From: a virus
DNA length: 53,038 bases
Strand: one strand, 5' to 3'
IMG/VR virus record: IMGVR_UViG_3300046474_000337
Span: 1 to 53,038 of that record
Of the stretch, positions 23,679-31,380 are shown in pieces (positions within the stretch are counted from its first letter, which is position 1; each line of letters starts with the position of its first letter). The notes beneath the pieces are model-generated. The model ran no database searches. It had not been told where the DNA came from and was given only the letters and a program-made list of their open reading frames with translations. A program made the translations under genes and the position numbers.

Positions 23679-24016
23679 TGTTCGTTGCCCGCCCGAGATA
23701 TGCCGCCCTCCGCGCTCGCTATCAGGAGGTCGTCGAAGAACGCGACGACGCCGTGAAGCTCGCCGCGGAACGCCTGTCCACCGTCACCCGGCAGGCCGAG
23801 ACGATCACCCGCCTCCGCGACAAGACCCCGGACGCCCCGGTGCAGCAGCCCCGCCCGCTGCCCGGCGACGTGGAGGTGCGCCGTCAGCTGCGCCTCTCAC
23901 AGAAGGCGCGGGCCGCGCTCGAAGAGCAGCTCCTCACCGTGCAGCGGTCGAACGAAGTGCAGGCCCGGCAACTGCGTGAGCACGCCGAGGCAGCGCGGGA
24001 GGTGACCGAGTCGTGA
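23678..24016 (+). CDS. Early coiled-coil protein
   Basis: 112 residues, ATG at 23678 sharing a base with the previous stop; a GTG just upstream is in frame. It is helical throughout with a high content of Arg, Glu and Gln (ALRARYQEVVEERDDAVK, LRLSQKARAALEEQLLTVQ). A two-segment coiled coil separated by a Pro-rich hinge is likely. It overlaps the next gene by four bases. No function recognised. Confidence 0.66.
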   Translation: MFVARPRYAALRARYQEVVEERDDAVKLAAERLSTVTRQAETITRLRDKTPDAPVQQPRPLPGDVEVRRQLRLSQKARAALEEQLLTVQRSNEVQARQLREHAEAAREVTES

Positions 24017-24258
24017 AGCTCACCTCGCGCTACTTCGGCCGGACCACCGGCCGCCACCGCCTGACGTCCGTGCCGCTCGACGACCTGATCGGCAAGCCGT
24101 CCCCGTACACGACGCCGCCCGTGCAGGGCGTCCTCACGCAGGCGTGGAAGCCGTGCTCCGGGCCGTGCGGGCAGGAGATGCCGTCCGTCGTACACGTCGA
24201 TGGCTCGCACACCTGCGGCCACTGCTTGACCACCACGACCGCTGAGGGGGACCAGTGA
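24013..24258 (+). CDS. Small zinc-ribbon-like protein
   Basis: 81 residues, GTG at 24013. The second half has CSGPCGQEMPS and CGHC pairs about 20 residues apart, a four-Cys arrangement typical of a zinc ribbon. The N-terminus is basic. It is co-translated with the resolvase gene that follows (GTGA overlap), which suggests a nucleic-acid role, but this is inference. Confidence 0.68.
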   Translation: MKLTSRYFGRTTGRHRLTSVPLDDLIGKPSPYTTPPVQGVLTQAWKPCSGPCGQEMPSVVHVDGSHTCGHCLTTTTAEGDQ

Positions 24259-24902
24259 CCACCGCACCCACCCTCTTCGACAACACCACCCCGGCCGCCC
24301 CCGCGGCGGCCGGACCCCGGCTGACGGCCGACGCATGGCCCACCGTCTACGGCCTCGACCTCTCCCTCACCTCCACCGGCATCAGCAACGGCCTCACCGC
24401 CGAAGCCCTCATCCCCAAGAACCTCGACGGCCACGCCCGCCTCGAATTCCACCGCCGCAGCGTCCACGAACGCATCCCCGACGAAACCAGCCTCGTCGTC
24501 ATGGAAGGCCCCGCCATGTCGCTGGGCTACCGGCCCGGCGTCGAAGAGATGACCTACCTCCGCGGCCTCGTCAAGCACGACCTGTGGCGCCGCCGCATCC
24601 CGCTCGCGGTCTGCTACCCGCAGCACCGCATCATCTACGCCACCGGCGCGGCCAACCCCGCCAAGGACTACCCGGCCAACAAGCGGAAGACCGTCGCGAA
24701 AGGCATGGTCCGCGACGCGGTGGTCGAACGGTACAGCGTGCCCTGCGAAGGGCGTGGGAGCTACGACCAGGCCGACAGCGTGATCCTCGCGGCCATCGGT
24801 CTGCACTGGCTGGGCTACCCGCTCGCCGTCGTCCCTGACACCCACCGCCGCGCGCTCGATGCGGTGGCGTGGCCCGAGAACGTTCCGGCGGTGGCCCGAT
24901 GA
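24255..24902 (+). CDS. RuvC-like Holliday junction resolvase (RNase H fold)
   Basis: 215 residues, GTG at 24255. The RNase H-fold acidic residues are visible: D35 in YGLDLSLTSTG, E84 in LVVMEGPAMS, and D171 with D174 in SYDQADSVILA. Spacing and flanking residues match phage RuvC-like nucleases. It would cut branched recombination or replication intermediates before packaging. Its place next to the recombination genes supports this. The first 28 residues are Thr/Ala/Pro-rich and probably disordered. Confidence 0.84.
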   Translation: MTTAPTLFDNTTPAAPAAAGPRLTADAWPTVYGLDLSLTSTGISNGLTAEALIPKNLDGHARLEFHRRSVHERIPDETSLVVMEGPAMSLGYRPGVEEMTYLRGLVKHDLWRRRIPLAVCYPQHRIIYATGAANPAKDYPANKRKTVAKGMVRDAVVERYSVPCEGRGSYDQADSVILAAIGLHWLGYPLAVVPDTHRRALDAVAWPENVPAVAR

Positions 24903-25333
24903 AGATCCGCGCCGACATCGCCGACATGCTCCGAGCGGGCATGACCATCACTCAGACCGCAGCCCGCGCCCACGTCTCACACAAGACGGTTTCCGCCGCC
25001 AGGAACATCCTGGACATCCCCAAGTGCAGGCCGGGCACCAAGCCTCAGCTCTCTCTTGAACGGGCCTTCGCCGATCGCACCCGCGCCACTGCTGGCGGCC
25101 ACATGGAATGGGCCGGCCAGTACGACGGGCCGTGCCCGGTCTTCCGCTTCAACGGGCGGCGCTACACCGCATACCGGGCCGCGTTCGTCGTCGGGCACGG
25201 CCGTGAGCCCGTCGGATTCGTGAAGACGGGCTGCGAGCGGGAGGGGTGCGTGGCGCCCGCCCATGTCGAGGACCGGCCGATGCGGGAGAAGAACCGGAAG
25301 GCGTACGCGGCGATCTTCGGGGGTGCGTCGTGA
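24899..25333 (+). CDS. HTH plus degenerate HNH-like zinc domain protein
   Basis: 144 residues, ATG at 24899 overlapping the resolvase stop. Residues 5-40 form a helix-turn-helix (MLRAGMTITQTAARAHVSHK, with a following recognition helix). Residues about 52-130 hold a domain shared with the next gene: an AF-x-RT segment, FRFNGRRYTAYRAAFVVGH, a GREP motif and CEREGCVAPAHV. The last block resembles the HNH_3 core, with C112, C117 and H122 as metal ligands. The usual first catalytic His before the Cys pair is missing (KTG precedes C112), so nuclease activity is doubtful. It is likely a DNA-binding protein. Confidence 0.66.
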   Translation: MKIRADIADMLRAGMTITQTAARAHVSHKTVSAARNILDIPKCRPGTKPQLSLERAFADRTRATAGGHMEWAGQYDGPCPVFRFNGRRYTAYRAAFVVGHGREPVGFVKTGCEREGCVAPAHVEDRPMREKNRKAYAAIFGGAS

Positions 25334-26010
25334 AGCTGGCCGACGCCTTCCCCGACACCGTCGAACCCACCGGACAGTGGGTCAAGGAGGGCGCCTGCAT
25401 CGACGAACCAGACGCAATGTTCCCGGACAACAACGAGGCCGGGATCGCGTACGCCAAGCAGTTCTGCGCCCGATGCCCCGTGCGGTCGGAATGCCTGACG
25501 GATGCCATCCGTACCGACGACAACGAGCACGGCATCCGCGGCGGCATGAAACCCAGCGAACGCCGCGAACTCGCCAAGACAGTCGGCCGCCCCGGCACCG
25601 CAGGCACCCAACTCCCCAAGCCACCACAGCCCAAGGAAGCCCCGCCGAAGACCCTGGCCGAGGCCTTCGCCCGCCGCACCGTGCGCACCGACGACGGGCA
25701 TCTCACCTGGTATGGCGGCGTGCAGCTGAAGTTCCAGGGAGCCAAGTACACGGCCCTACAAGCCGCGTTCATCATCGGCCACGCCCGCGAACCCGAAGGG
25801 CCAGTACGCCGCACCTGCGGCAGGGACTGCTTCCGCGCCGACCACCTCACTGACGGACGTATCCGCGACTCCGAGGCCACGTGCGGCACCCGTGCCGGAT
25901 ACCAGCGACACAAGAAGCACGGCGACGTTGCGTGCGCTCCGTGCCGACAGGCGAACACGGACGCGGACAACCGGCTGCGCCGCACCGGCACCACCAAGGC
26001 CGCCGCATGA
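25330..26010 (+). CDS. WhiB-family iron-sulfur regulator fused to an HNH-like domain
   Basis: 226 residues, GTG at 25330 overlapping the previous stop. Residues 15-82 are a WhiB domain: C23, C46, C49 and C55 in the C-x22-C-xx-C-x5-C arrangement that binds a 4Fe-4S cluster, and a GIRGG turn (residues 68-72) in place of G-V/I-W-G-G. Residues about 107-180 repeat the HNH-like domain of the preceding gene (C163, C167, H172; again no first catalytic His). A third segment has C185, C202 and C205 around GYQRHKKHG. WhiB proteins bind the housekeeping sigma factor and change host transcription; phage WhiBs are known in mycobacteriophages. The fusion is unusual in my reading. Confidence 0.84.
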   Translation: MKLADAFPDTVEPTGQWVKEGACIDEPDAMFPDNNEAGIAYAKQFCARCPVRSECLTDAIRTDDNEHGIRGGMKPSERRELAKTVGRPGTAGTQLPKPPQPKEAPPKTLAEAFARRTVRTDDGHLTWYGGVQLKFQGAKYTALQAAFIIGHAREPEGPVRRTCGRDCFRADHLTDGRIRDSEATCGTRAGYQRHKKHGDVACAPCRQANTDADNRLRRTGTTKAAA

Positions 26011-26306
26011 GCAGCCGCGAGCCGCAGCCCTGCGACACCCCAACCGGCCAGCACACCGGCCGCAGCCGCCTCTACCCGTGTGGCTGGCGCTGTAGCGCCC
26101 ACGCGCCGTGGGCGCTCGCCGGACAACCCGAACCCCAACCCGGCCCCGGCATGCCCGCCGGCGCCTGGACCACGCCAAGCCCGATCAACGACAGCCGCGT
26201 CCACGACAACCGGGCCGTCGCCTCCGGGAAACGCCGCTCCACACCCGAGACGTACCGCGCCGCACAAGCCGCGGTGAACCACCGAAAGGAACAACACCCC
26301 GCATGA
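26007..26306 (+). CDS. Pro/Ala-rich hypothetical protein
   Basis: 99 residues, ATG at 26007 overlapping the WhiB gene stop. The N-terminal half has four cysteines and several Trp/Pro motifs (CDTPTGQH, YPCGWRCSAHAPWALAG). The C-terminal half is basic and helical. Similar short proteins are common in Streptomyces genomes and are often mislabelled. No function recognised; co-translation with the WhiB and DUF2303 genes is the only context. Confidence 0.6.
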   Translation: MSSREPQPCDTPTGQHTGRSRLYPCGWRCSAHAPWALAGQPEPQPGPGMPAGAWTTPSPINDSRVHDNRAVASGKRRSTPETYRAAQAAVNHRKEQHPA

Positions 26307-26677
26307 CCACCCACACCGACCCCACCACCGGCGAGATCACCGAGAAGGCGCCCGTCGCCGCATTCCTCGCCAGCCACCTCAACGGCCGCACCGAGGAGGA
26401 GCTGTCCGCCGAGTTCCACACCCTGCTGGAGGCGGTCCGCGCCCACGGCAAGAAGGGGGCGATGACGATCACGATCGTCGTCGAGCCCCCGGCGAACGGC
26501 GTCGACTCAGCGCCCCTGCCGATCGGTGTCGAGTCCGCGGTGAAGGCCCCCAAGCCCACCCCGGTGAAGTCCCTCTACTTCCTCGACGACGACGGCCTGC
26601 CCGTCCGCGAGGACCCGCGGCAGCTCTCCATCGAGTTCCGCTCCGCACCCGCCACCAACACCTTCAAGGACGCCTGA
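26303..26677 (+). CDS. Early hypothetical protein upstream of DUF2303 gene
   Basis: 124 residues, ATG at 26303 overlapping the previous stop. Residues about 18-50 are helical (AAFLASHLNGRTEEELSAEF), followed by a strand (GAMTITIVVEPP), a Pro-rich linker and an acidic C-terminal part. Small partners of this kind precede DUF2303 genes in other phages, so the two may work together. Function unknown. Confidence 0.68.
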   Translation: MTTHTDPTTGEITEKAPVAAFLASHLNGRTEEELSAEFHTLLEAVRAHGKKGAMTITIVVEPPANGVDSAPLPIGVESAVKAPKPTPVKSLYFLDDDGLPVREDPRQLSIEFRSAPATNTFKDA

Positions 26678-26680
26678 CCC

Positions 26681-27511
26681 ATGGCCTACACCGAACTCAG
26701 CAGCACCAACGGCGAAGCACAGACCATCGTCGACACCGCTACCCGCGCCGCCGCGCCGGCCGAGCTGGAGCCCGGCAAGTACTACGCGTTCCACACCGCC
26801 ACCGGCATCCGCGAAGTCGACCTCACCGGCGAGCAGTACAAGGACGCCCCCACCCGCAAGCGCGGCACCACCACCACCCGCGACGCCGCCAGCTTCCTCA
26901 CCTACTTCGCCAAGCACAGCGACGACAACACCGAGGTGTACGCCGACAGCGAGCGCCTCACCGTCACCGCCGTCCTCGACGCCCACAGCCGCGACATCGC
27001 CCGCTGGGGCGACCACCGCGTCAGCCTCGCCCTGCGCACCACCGAGGCGTGGCAGCAGTGGAAAGCCAACGACGGAGTCCTCCTCAAGCAAGAGGCGTTC
27101 GCCGAGTTCCTCGAGGAGCACGTCCCCGAACTCCTGGACCCGGTCGCCGCGGACATGATGGAGATCGCCCAATCCATCCAGGCCGTCACCAAAGCCGAGT
27201 TCCAGTCGGCGACCCGCCTGTCCAGCGGGCAGCGGAAGCTCCAGTACGTCGAGACGACGACCACGAAGGCCGGGCAGCGGGGCGAACTCACCGTCCCCGA
27301 GGTGTTCACGATCGGGCTGGTCCCGTTCGAGGGCAGCGTGGGCTACAAGGTCACGGCGCGCTTCCGGTACAGGATCGGCCGCGACGGCGTCCTGACGATG
27401 GGCTACAAGCTCGACCGGCCCGGCGACGTCCTGCGTACCGCGTTCGCGGACGTGGTCAAGGCGATCGGTGAGCAGATCACCGTTCCGGTCTTGAACGGGA
27501 CGTCGGCCTGA
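26681..27511 (+). CDS. DUF2303 (YfdQ-like) phage protein
   Basis: 276 residues, ATG at 26681. The sequence shows DUF2303 features: an N-terminal segment with TTTRDAASFLTYFAKHSDD, a WGDHRVSLALRTTEAWQQW block near residue 110, and a C-terminal beta domain (FTIGLVPFEGSVGYKVTARF). The family is widespread in temperate phages near replication or recombination genes but has no established biochemical role. It lies between the recombination set and the helicase, which fits that pattern. Its stop overlaps the next start. Confidence 0.82.
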   Translation: MAYTELSSTNGEAQTIVDTATRAAAPAELEPGKYYAFHTATGIREVDLTGEQYKDAPTRKRGTTTTRDAASFLTYFAKHSDDNTEVYADSERLTVTAVLDAHSRDIARWGDHRVSLALRTTEAWQQWKANDGVLLKQEAFAEFLEEHVPELLDPVAADMMEIAQSIQAVTKAEFQSATRLSSGQRKLQYVETTTTKAGQRGELTVPEVFTIGLVPFEGSVGYKVTARFRYRIGRDGVLTMGYKLDRPGDVLRTAFADVVKAIGEQITVPVLNGTSA

Positions 27512-27810
27512 TGGCAGCCCGGCCGCGGGGCGGCGACCCCAAGCGCTGCCCCGCGTGCCGGACCCCCGTCATCAAGCAGCTCGTCGGCGAGCGCGCGGCA
27601 CTCAACGTCATCGCCGACCTCACCCCGCTCACCCCCGAGCAGCAGACCGAACTCCGTGAGCCCAACCGCCTCATCTGGTGCCTGCGCACCAACCAGTTCG
27701 GCCACCGGCGACTCCTCTGGCTCGACCCCTGGCACCCACCCGACTGCCCCCGCGGCGACCACGTCGCCGACCACCGATGCCCGCCCGCCGAACCCACCAC
27801 CTTGTTCTAA
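27511..27810 (+). CDS. Small CxxC protein before the helicase
   Basis: 99 residues, ATG at 27511 overlapping the DUF2303 stop. It has CPACRTPVIKQ near residue 13, a predicted helix, WCLRTNQFGHRRLLWLDPWH in the middle, and CPRG with a further Cys/His pair at the end. These could form one or two zinc sites. Similar small proteins sit just before phage helicases, suggesting a replication accessory role, which is inference. Confidence 0.66.
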   Translation: MAARPRGGDPKRCPACRTPVIKQLVGERAALNVIADLTPLTPEQQTELREPNRLIWCLRTNQFGHRRLLWLDPWHPPDCPRGDHVADHRCPPAEPTTLF

Positions 27811-27823
27811 GAGGAGCCCGCCC

Positions 27824-29626
27824 GTGGACAACGTCCGCCACATGCCGCGCGACCAGGCGGACCAGGACGGCCTCACACGCACCAGCCCCCACGACGCCGA
27901 GGCCGAAAACTGGGTCGCCGGCGTCATCATGCACAGCCGCACCGCCTACCTCGAATCCGCCGAGGTCATCGACCGCGACGACATCTACCAGCCCGCCATA
28001 CGCCTCATCTGGGACGTCGTCGGCGGCATGGTCGCCGAAGACAAGGCCCTCCACCCGGTCACCGTCCGCGGCGAGATCGAGAAGCTGAAGCGGCTCCGCG
28101 AGGTCGACGAAGGGCGCCTCCTCGAACGCCTCGGCGCCCAGACCATCTCCGCCACCATGGCGCAGGCCTTCGCCGTACAGATCGCCGACAAGGCCCGCGT
28201 CCGCCGCCACGACGAACACGCCAACCGCATCAAGGTCGAGATCGCCCGCGGCGCGACCGGCGAGGAACTCGACAAGCTCGACGACGACCACCGCCAGTAC
28301 GAAGCCCGGCGTGCCGCCACCGGCCACGGCCCCTCACACCTCACCACCGCGTTCATCGACTGGAACCCGTTCTTCGCCACCGACTTCGGCCAAGTCCAGC
28401 TCCTGCCCGGCCGACTCCTCGCCCCCGGCCAGCAGATCACCATCGTCGGTGAGGGCAAGGCCGGTAAGTCGCTGGTCGTCCAAGAGTGGCTGTGGCGCAT
28501 GGCCACCGGCCAAAGCTTCCTCGGTGACCGCCCACAGGCCCCGATCCCCCTGCTGTACGTCGACGCGGAGAACGGCCACCAGGACATTCAGGAACGCTTC
28601 CTGTCCTACGGGGCAGGCCCCGGCCGCATGGGCCTGATGACCTACGCATCCTTCCCGCCCATCCGCCCCCTCGACACTGCGGGTGGCGGCGCCGACCTGA
28701 TGGCCATGGTCAAGGAGTCCGAGGCCCAACTCGTCTGCCTCGACACCGTGTCCCGGTTCATCTCCGGCCCCGAGAACGACGCCGACACCTGGCTGTCCCT
28801 GTACCGGCACACGCTGCTGCCGCTGAAGCGCGCGGGCATCGCGTCGGTGCGCCTCGACCACATGGGCAAGGACGGCGAGCGCGGCGCCCGCGGCTCGTCG
28901 GCGAAGACCCAGGACGTCGACCACGTGTGGGAGCTCAGGGCGCAGGGCGGCGGCACGCTCGTGCTGAAGCGGACCCACACGCGCACCGGAATCGGCCCGG
29001 ACGCCTTCGTCGTCATGCGCCAGTCGCAGAAGGACGGCGACCGCTACCGGCCCGGCTGCACCCGCCACGTCCTCATGGAATACGACCGCATGGAGCAGGC
29101 CGCCGAGGGCTCGGTGGAGTGGCTGATCCAGAAGATCGACGACCTCGGCCTACCGAACGACGCAGGCAACCCGCGCACGATCAAGGCCCTCGCGGCGGCC
29201 GAGATCAGGGCAGGCAAAGACAAGATCGCCGACGCGGTCCGGATGCGGAAAAACCGTGACAACTCGGGTTCCCGGGAAACCTTCCCGGAGACCTTCCCGG
29301 AAGGGGTTCCCGGGGAACGTTCCCCGGAAACTTCAAAGGGATCGCAAAAACCCCAGGTCAACCATTCCCCGGAAACCCCGCGGGAACCTGCGGAAACCCC
29401 CCCTTCCCCCCCTTCCCCCCCTCTACGAGAGGGGAAGGGGGAGGGAAGGCCCGCCGCAGGTGCCACAGACGAACCCCTCTGCACCGTCTGCACCAAGCCT
29501 CTCCACGGCTACCGCAAGGACCGCGGATACGAGACATGCCTCGGCTGCGACCCCAAGACCGGCAGCCACCCCGACAGGCCCAACCACCCCCAGGCAGACG
29601 ACGACCACCACCACGGCGCCGCCTGA
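27824..29626 (+). CDS. Replicative helicase: DnaB N-terminal domain plus RecA-type ATPase
   Basis: 600 residues, GTG at 27824 with GAGGAG at 27811; the frame is open further upstream but only as a shadow of the previous gene. Residues about 22-120 resemble the DnaB N-terminal domain (SPHDAEAENWVAGVIM, an EVIDRDDIYQPAIRLIW block). Residues about 175-450 are a RepA/DnaB-type ATPase with Walker A GEGKAGKS (209-216), Walker B LLYVDAENG (D247) and LVCLDTVSRF. Residues about 480-545 are a Pro/Glu/Thr-rich linker encoded by a cluster of repeats (29269-29395). The last 50 residues carry a zinc-ribbon CxxC...CxxC and a His-rich end. It probably unwinds phage DNA; no separate initiator or primase was recognised. 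Confidence 0.82.
   Translation: MDNVRHMPRDQADQDGLTRTSPHDAEAENWVAGVIMHSRTAYLESAEVIDRDDIYQPAIRLIWDVVGGMVAEDKALHPVTVRGEIEKLKRLREVDEGRLLERLGAQTISATMAQAFAVQIADKARVRRHDEHANRIKVEIARGATGEELDKLDDDHRQYEARRAATGHGPSHLTTAFIDWNPFFATDFGQVQLLPGRLLAPGQQITIVGEGKAGKSLVVQEWLWRMATGQSFLGDRPQAPIPLLYVDAENGHQDIQERFLSYGAGPGRMGLMTYASFPPIRPLDTAGGGADLMAMVKESEAQLVCLDTVSRFISGPENDADTWLSLYRHTLLPLKRAGIASVRLDHMGKDGERGARGSSAKTQDVDHVWELRAQGGGTLVLKRTHTRTGIGPDAFVVMRQSQKDGDRYRPGCTRHVLMEYDRMEQAAEGSVEWLIQKIDDLGLPNDAGNPRTIKALAAAEIRAGKDKIADAVRMRKNRDNSGSRETFPETFPEGVPGERSPETSKGSQKPQVNHSPETPREPAETPPSPPSPPLREGKGEGRPAAGATDEPLCTVCTKPLHGYRKDRGYETCLGCDPKTGSHPDRPNHPQADDDHHHGAA
29269..29395. repeat. Cluster of TTCCC-GGAA near-palindromes inside the helicase gene (possible origin)
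   Basis: Near-palindromic copies lie at 29269-29278 (TTCCCGGGAA), 29282-29290, 29294-29302, 29307-29317, 29320-29329 and 29365-29374 (TTCCCCGGAA), with half-sites at 29381 and 29391. A relatively A-rich stretch (ACTTCAAAGGGATCGCAAAAA) separates the fifth and sixth. Lambda-type phages place their origin as iterons inside the initiator gene, so this is a candidate origin. Confidence 0.5.
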
Positions 29627-29670
29627 CCGCACCCGCCCACCACCCCACCCACACGAACGGACACACCACC

Positions 29671-30108
29671 GTGACCACCCGACAGATCGCCCTCGACACC
29701 CAACCCCGCCGCATCCAACGCCGCCGCACCAAAGGCTGGCGCGCACCCGCAGACGCCGTGTACGTCGGCCGCGGCAGCCGATGGGGCAACCCCTGCACGC
29801 AGGTCCGCTACCCAGCTCTCGACGGCACCGAATGGGAGCAGGAGGGACGCCTCGGCAAGACGTCCGGCCAACAGCACGCCTTCATCCACCCCGACAAGAC
29901 CGTCACGTGGCACCTCGTCCAGGACGCCACCCCCGAACAGGCAGTCGAGCTGTACCGGCGCTGGCTGGCTCAGCGCCCGGAGCTTGCTGTGGCCGCGCGT
30001 GAGCAGCTGGCGGGCCGAGACCTCATGTGCTGGTGCCCGCTCGGCCAGCCCTGCCACGCCGACGCGCTCCTCGAACTCGCCAACGCACCGAGCCCCGCGT
30101 CTTGCTGA
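29671..30108 (+). CDS. DUF4326 protein
   Basis: 145 residues, GTG at 29671. DUF4326 hallmarks are clear: VYVGRGSRWGNPC near residues 31-43, then YRRWLAQRPEL and LAGRDLMCWCPLGQPCHADAL near the end, with a CxC and His. The family occurs in many phages and plasmids and is thought to be small nucleotide- or nucleic-acid-related, without proven activity. A basic N-terminus (RRIQRRRTKGWR) is present. It is followed by a 90-base gap with repeats and a new operon. Confidence 0.82.
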   Translation: MTTRQIALDTQPRRIQRRRTKGWRAPADAVYVGRGSRWGNPCTQVRYPALDGTEWEQEGRLGKTSGQQHAFIHPDKTVTWHLVQDATPEQAVELYRRWLAQRPELAVAAREQLAGRDLMCWCPLGQPCHADALLELANAPSPASC

Positions 30109-30143
30109 CGTTCCCGTCACCAACGAAACCCCACGCCAAAACC

Positions 30144-30191
30144 ACTGACCAGCCAGTCAGCAACCACCACCCGTACTGAACAACCAGTCAG
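30144..30191. repeat. Two 17-base repeats, each an inverted repeat, before the next operon
   Basis: ACTGACCAGCCAGTCAG (30144-30160) and ACTGAACAACCAGTCAG (30175-30191) match at 15 of 17 bases with a 31-base period. Each has CTGA/TCAG arms. They end 10 bases before the ATG at 30201 and probably bind a regulator in the promoter or leader. Confidence 0.6.
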
Positions 30192-30200
30192 GAGCACACC

Positions 30201-30641
30201 ATGACCGACCAGCCCGCACCCCTCACACCCGAGATCGTTTCCGCGATCCTCCGCGACCCCGAAAGCCCGTACTACCCCACGCAGATCACCGTGTTCTGCG
30301 ACCACTGCGGCACCAAGCACACCGGTGACTACATGGTCCGCGAGGACATGAGCAGCGACGAACGCCTCGCCGTCGCCCGGAAGCACCTCGTCGACACCGA
30401 GGGCTGGGAGCACACGACGGACGGGGACGACTTCTGCCCGGAGCACGCGGGCAGCCCCGACGAGGAGCAGCCGGCCGCCGTCGAGTCCGAGGCGTGCGGC
30501 AAGTGCAAGCAGCCGTTCGATTCCACGGACGCCAGCTTCGACGGGCACGCCCGCTACCACCTCACCCCGTACTGCCGCGGCTGCGTCGACCGCTGCCACG
30601 ACAACGAGATCGCCGACCACCGGTGCGTCATCTGCGAGTGA
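30201..30641 (+). CDS. Zinc-binding early protein, unknown
   Basis: 146 residues, ATG at 30201 behind AGGAGC. It has two Cys-rich parts. ITVFCDHCGTKH near residue 32 pairs with a later FCPEH. A second treble-clef-like part, ACGKCKQPFDSTDASFDGHA, is followed by CRGC, CHD and CVIC near the end. Several zinc sites are likely. It follows a repeat-containing leader and is closed by a perfect hairpin, so it may be a single-gene unit. Function unknown. Confidence 0.7.
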   Translation: MTDQPAPLTPEIVSAILRDPESPYYPTQITVFCDHCGTKHTGDYMVREDMSSDERLAVARKHLVDTEGWEHTTDGDDFCPEHAGSPDEEQPAAVESEACGKCKQPFDSTDASFDGHARYHLTPYCRGCVDRCHDNEIADHRCVICE

Positions 30642-30652
30642 CCACAGCAGGA

Positions 30653-30685
30653 CCGGCCGCCCGCGTTGGAGCCGCGGGCGGCCGG
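30653..30685 (+). terminator. Hairpin terminator
   Basis: CCGGCCGCCCGCG (30653-30665) pairs perfectly with CGCGGGCGGCCGG (30673-30685) around TTGGAGC. It lies 12 bases after the zinc protein gene. Confidence 0.75.
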
Positions 30686-30721
30686 CCCTCCCATCCTCTC
30701 GCACGATCAAGGAGCAGCAGC

Positions 30722-31378
30722 ATGACCGACCCCCGCATCGCCGTCCTGTCCGCCCTGTCCTCGCCCGACTGGCATCCCGTCCCTGAGGCGCACGGCATGC
30801 CGTGGGATGAGGCTGAGGAGTTGCTCGCGGCCTACGACGCCTCCCGGGCCGCCGCGCCTGCCGCTGTGCCGTCTGCGCCCGCCGACCGGGCCGCCGTCCT
30901 TACCGACGCCGAGCGGCAGTTCCTTACCTTCGCCCTCGACCAGGCCGCCGACGAGATGTCCTTCGGGGACGGGTTCACCGATGAGGACCGGGCCGCGCTC
31001 GACCGACTGCGCCGCATGGCCGACGAGGCGCAGCAGCCCACCCCGGACGTCGTCGCCGTCATCGTGGCTGCGCTCCAGGAACGGGCCGGGGAACTGTCCG
31101 AGCTCGCCGAGGAGCAGATGCGGCCGAGCCTGGAAGAGCGGGCGCAGGAATGGCATGAGGCCGCCGGCGTCGCGCGCCGCGCGGCCAAGGCAGCCGTTTC
31201 CGCGCCCGTACAGGAGGCGCCCGCACCGTTCACGCCACCCGCCCACTACCGGCGTGACGACGGCGTGGACTGCTGCGTCCACACCATCCCCGTCGGGCCC
31301 GACTCCTGCCCGGCCTGCCGCGAACTCGCAGACGACGAACCCACCGCCGTCGGGGCGCAGCAGCCGAAGGAGGCCTGA
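30722..31378 (+). CDS. Helical hypothetical protein with C-terminal Cys motif
   Basis: 218 residues, ATG at 30722 with AAGGAGCAGC upstream; the open frame extends upstream only as a shadow. It is mostly helical and acidic, with DAERQFLTFALDQAADEMSF and AAGVARRAAKAAVSA segments, and ends with VDCCVHTIPVGPDSCPAC, a compact Cys/His cluster. I recall similar layouts in Streptomyces phage early regions. No known function. Confidence 0.66.
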   Translation: MTDPRIAVLSALSSPDWHPVPEAHGMPWDEAEELLAAYDASRAAAPAAVPSAPADRAAVLTDAERQFLTFALDQAADEMSFGDGFTDEDRAALDRLRRMADEAQQPTPDVVAVIVAALQERAGELSELAEEQMRPSLEERAQEWHEAAGVARRAAKAAVSAPVQEAPAPFTPPAHYRRDDGVDCCVHTIPVGPDSCPACRELADDEPTAVGAQQPKEA

Positions 31379-31380
31379 CC

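Noticed and set aside
24899-26010. Active HNH homing endonucleases
   Set aside because: Both HNH-like domains lack the catalytic His that precedes the first Cys, and one is fused to WhiB; cleavage activity is not supported.
29269-29395. CRISPR-like repeat array
   Set aside because: Repeats are only 9-11 bases, spacers are irregular and very short, and the region is translated inside the helicase; iterons or linker repeats fit better.
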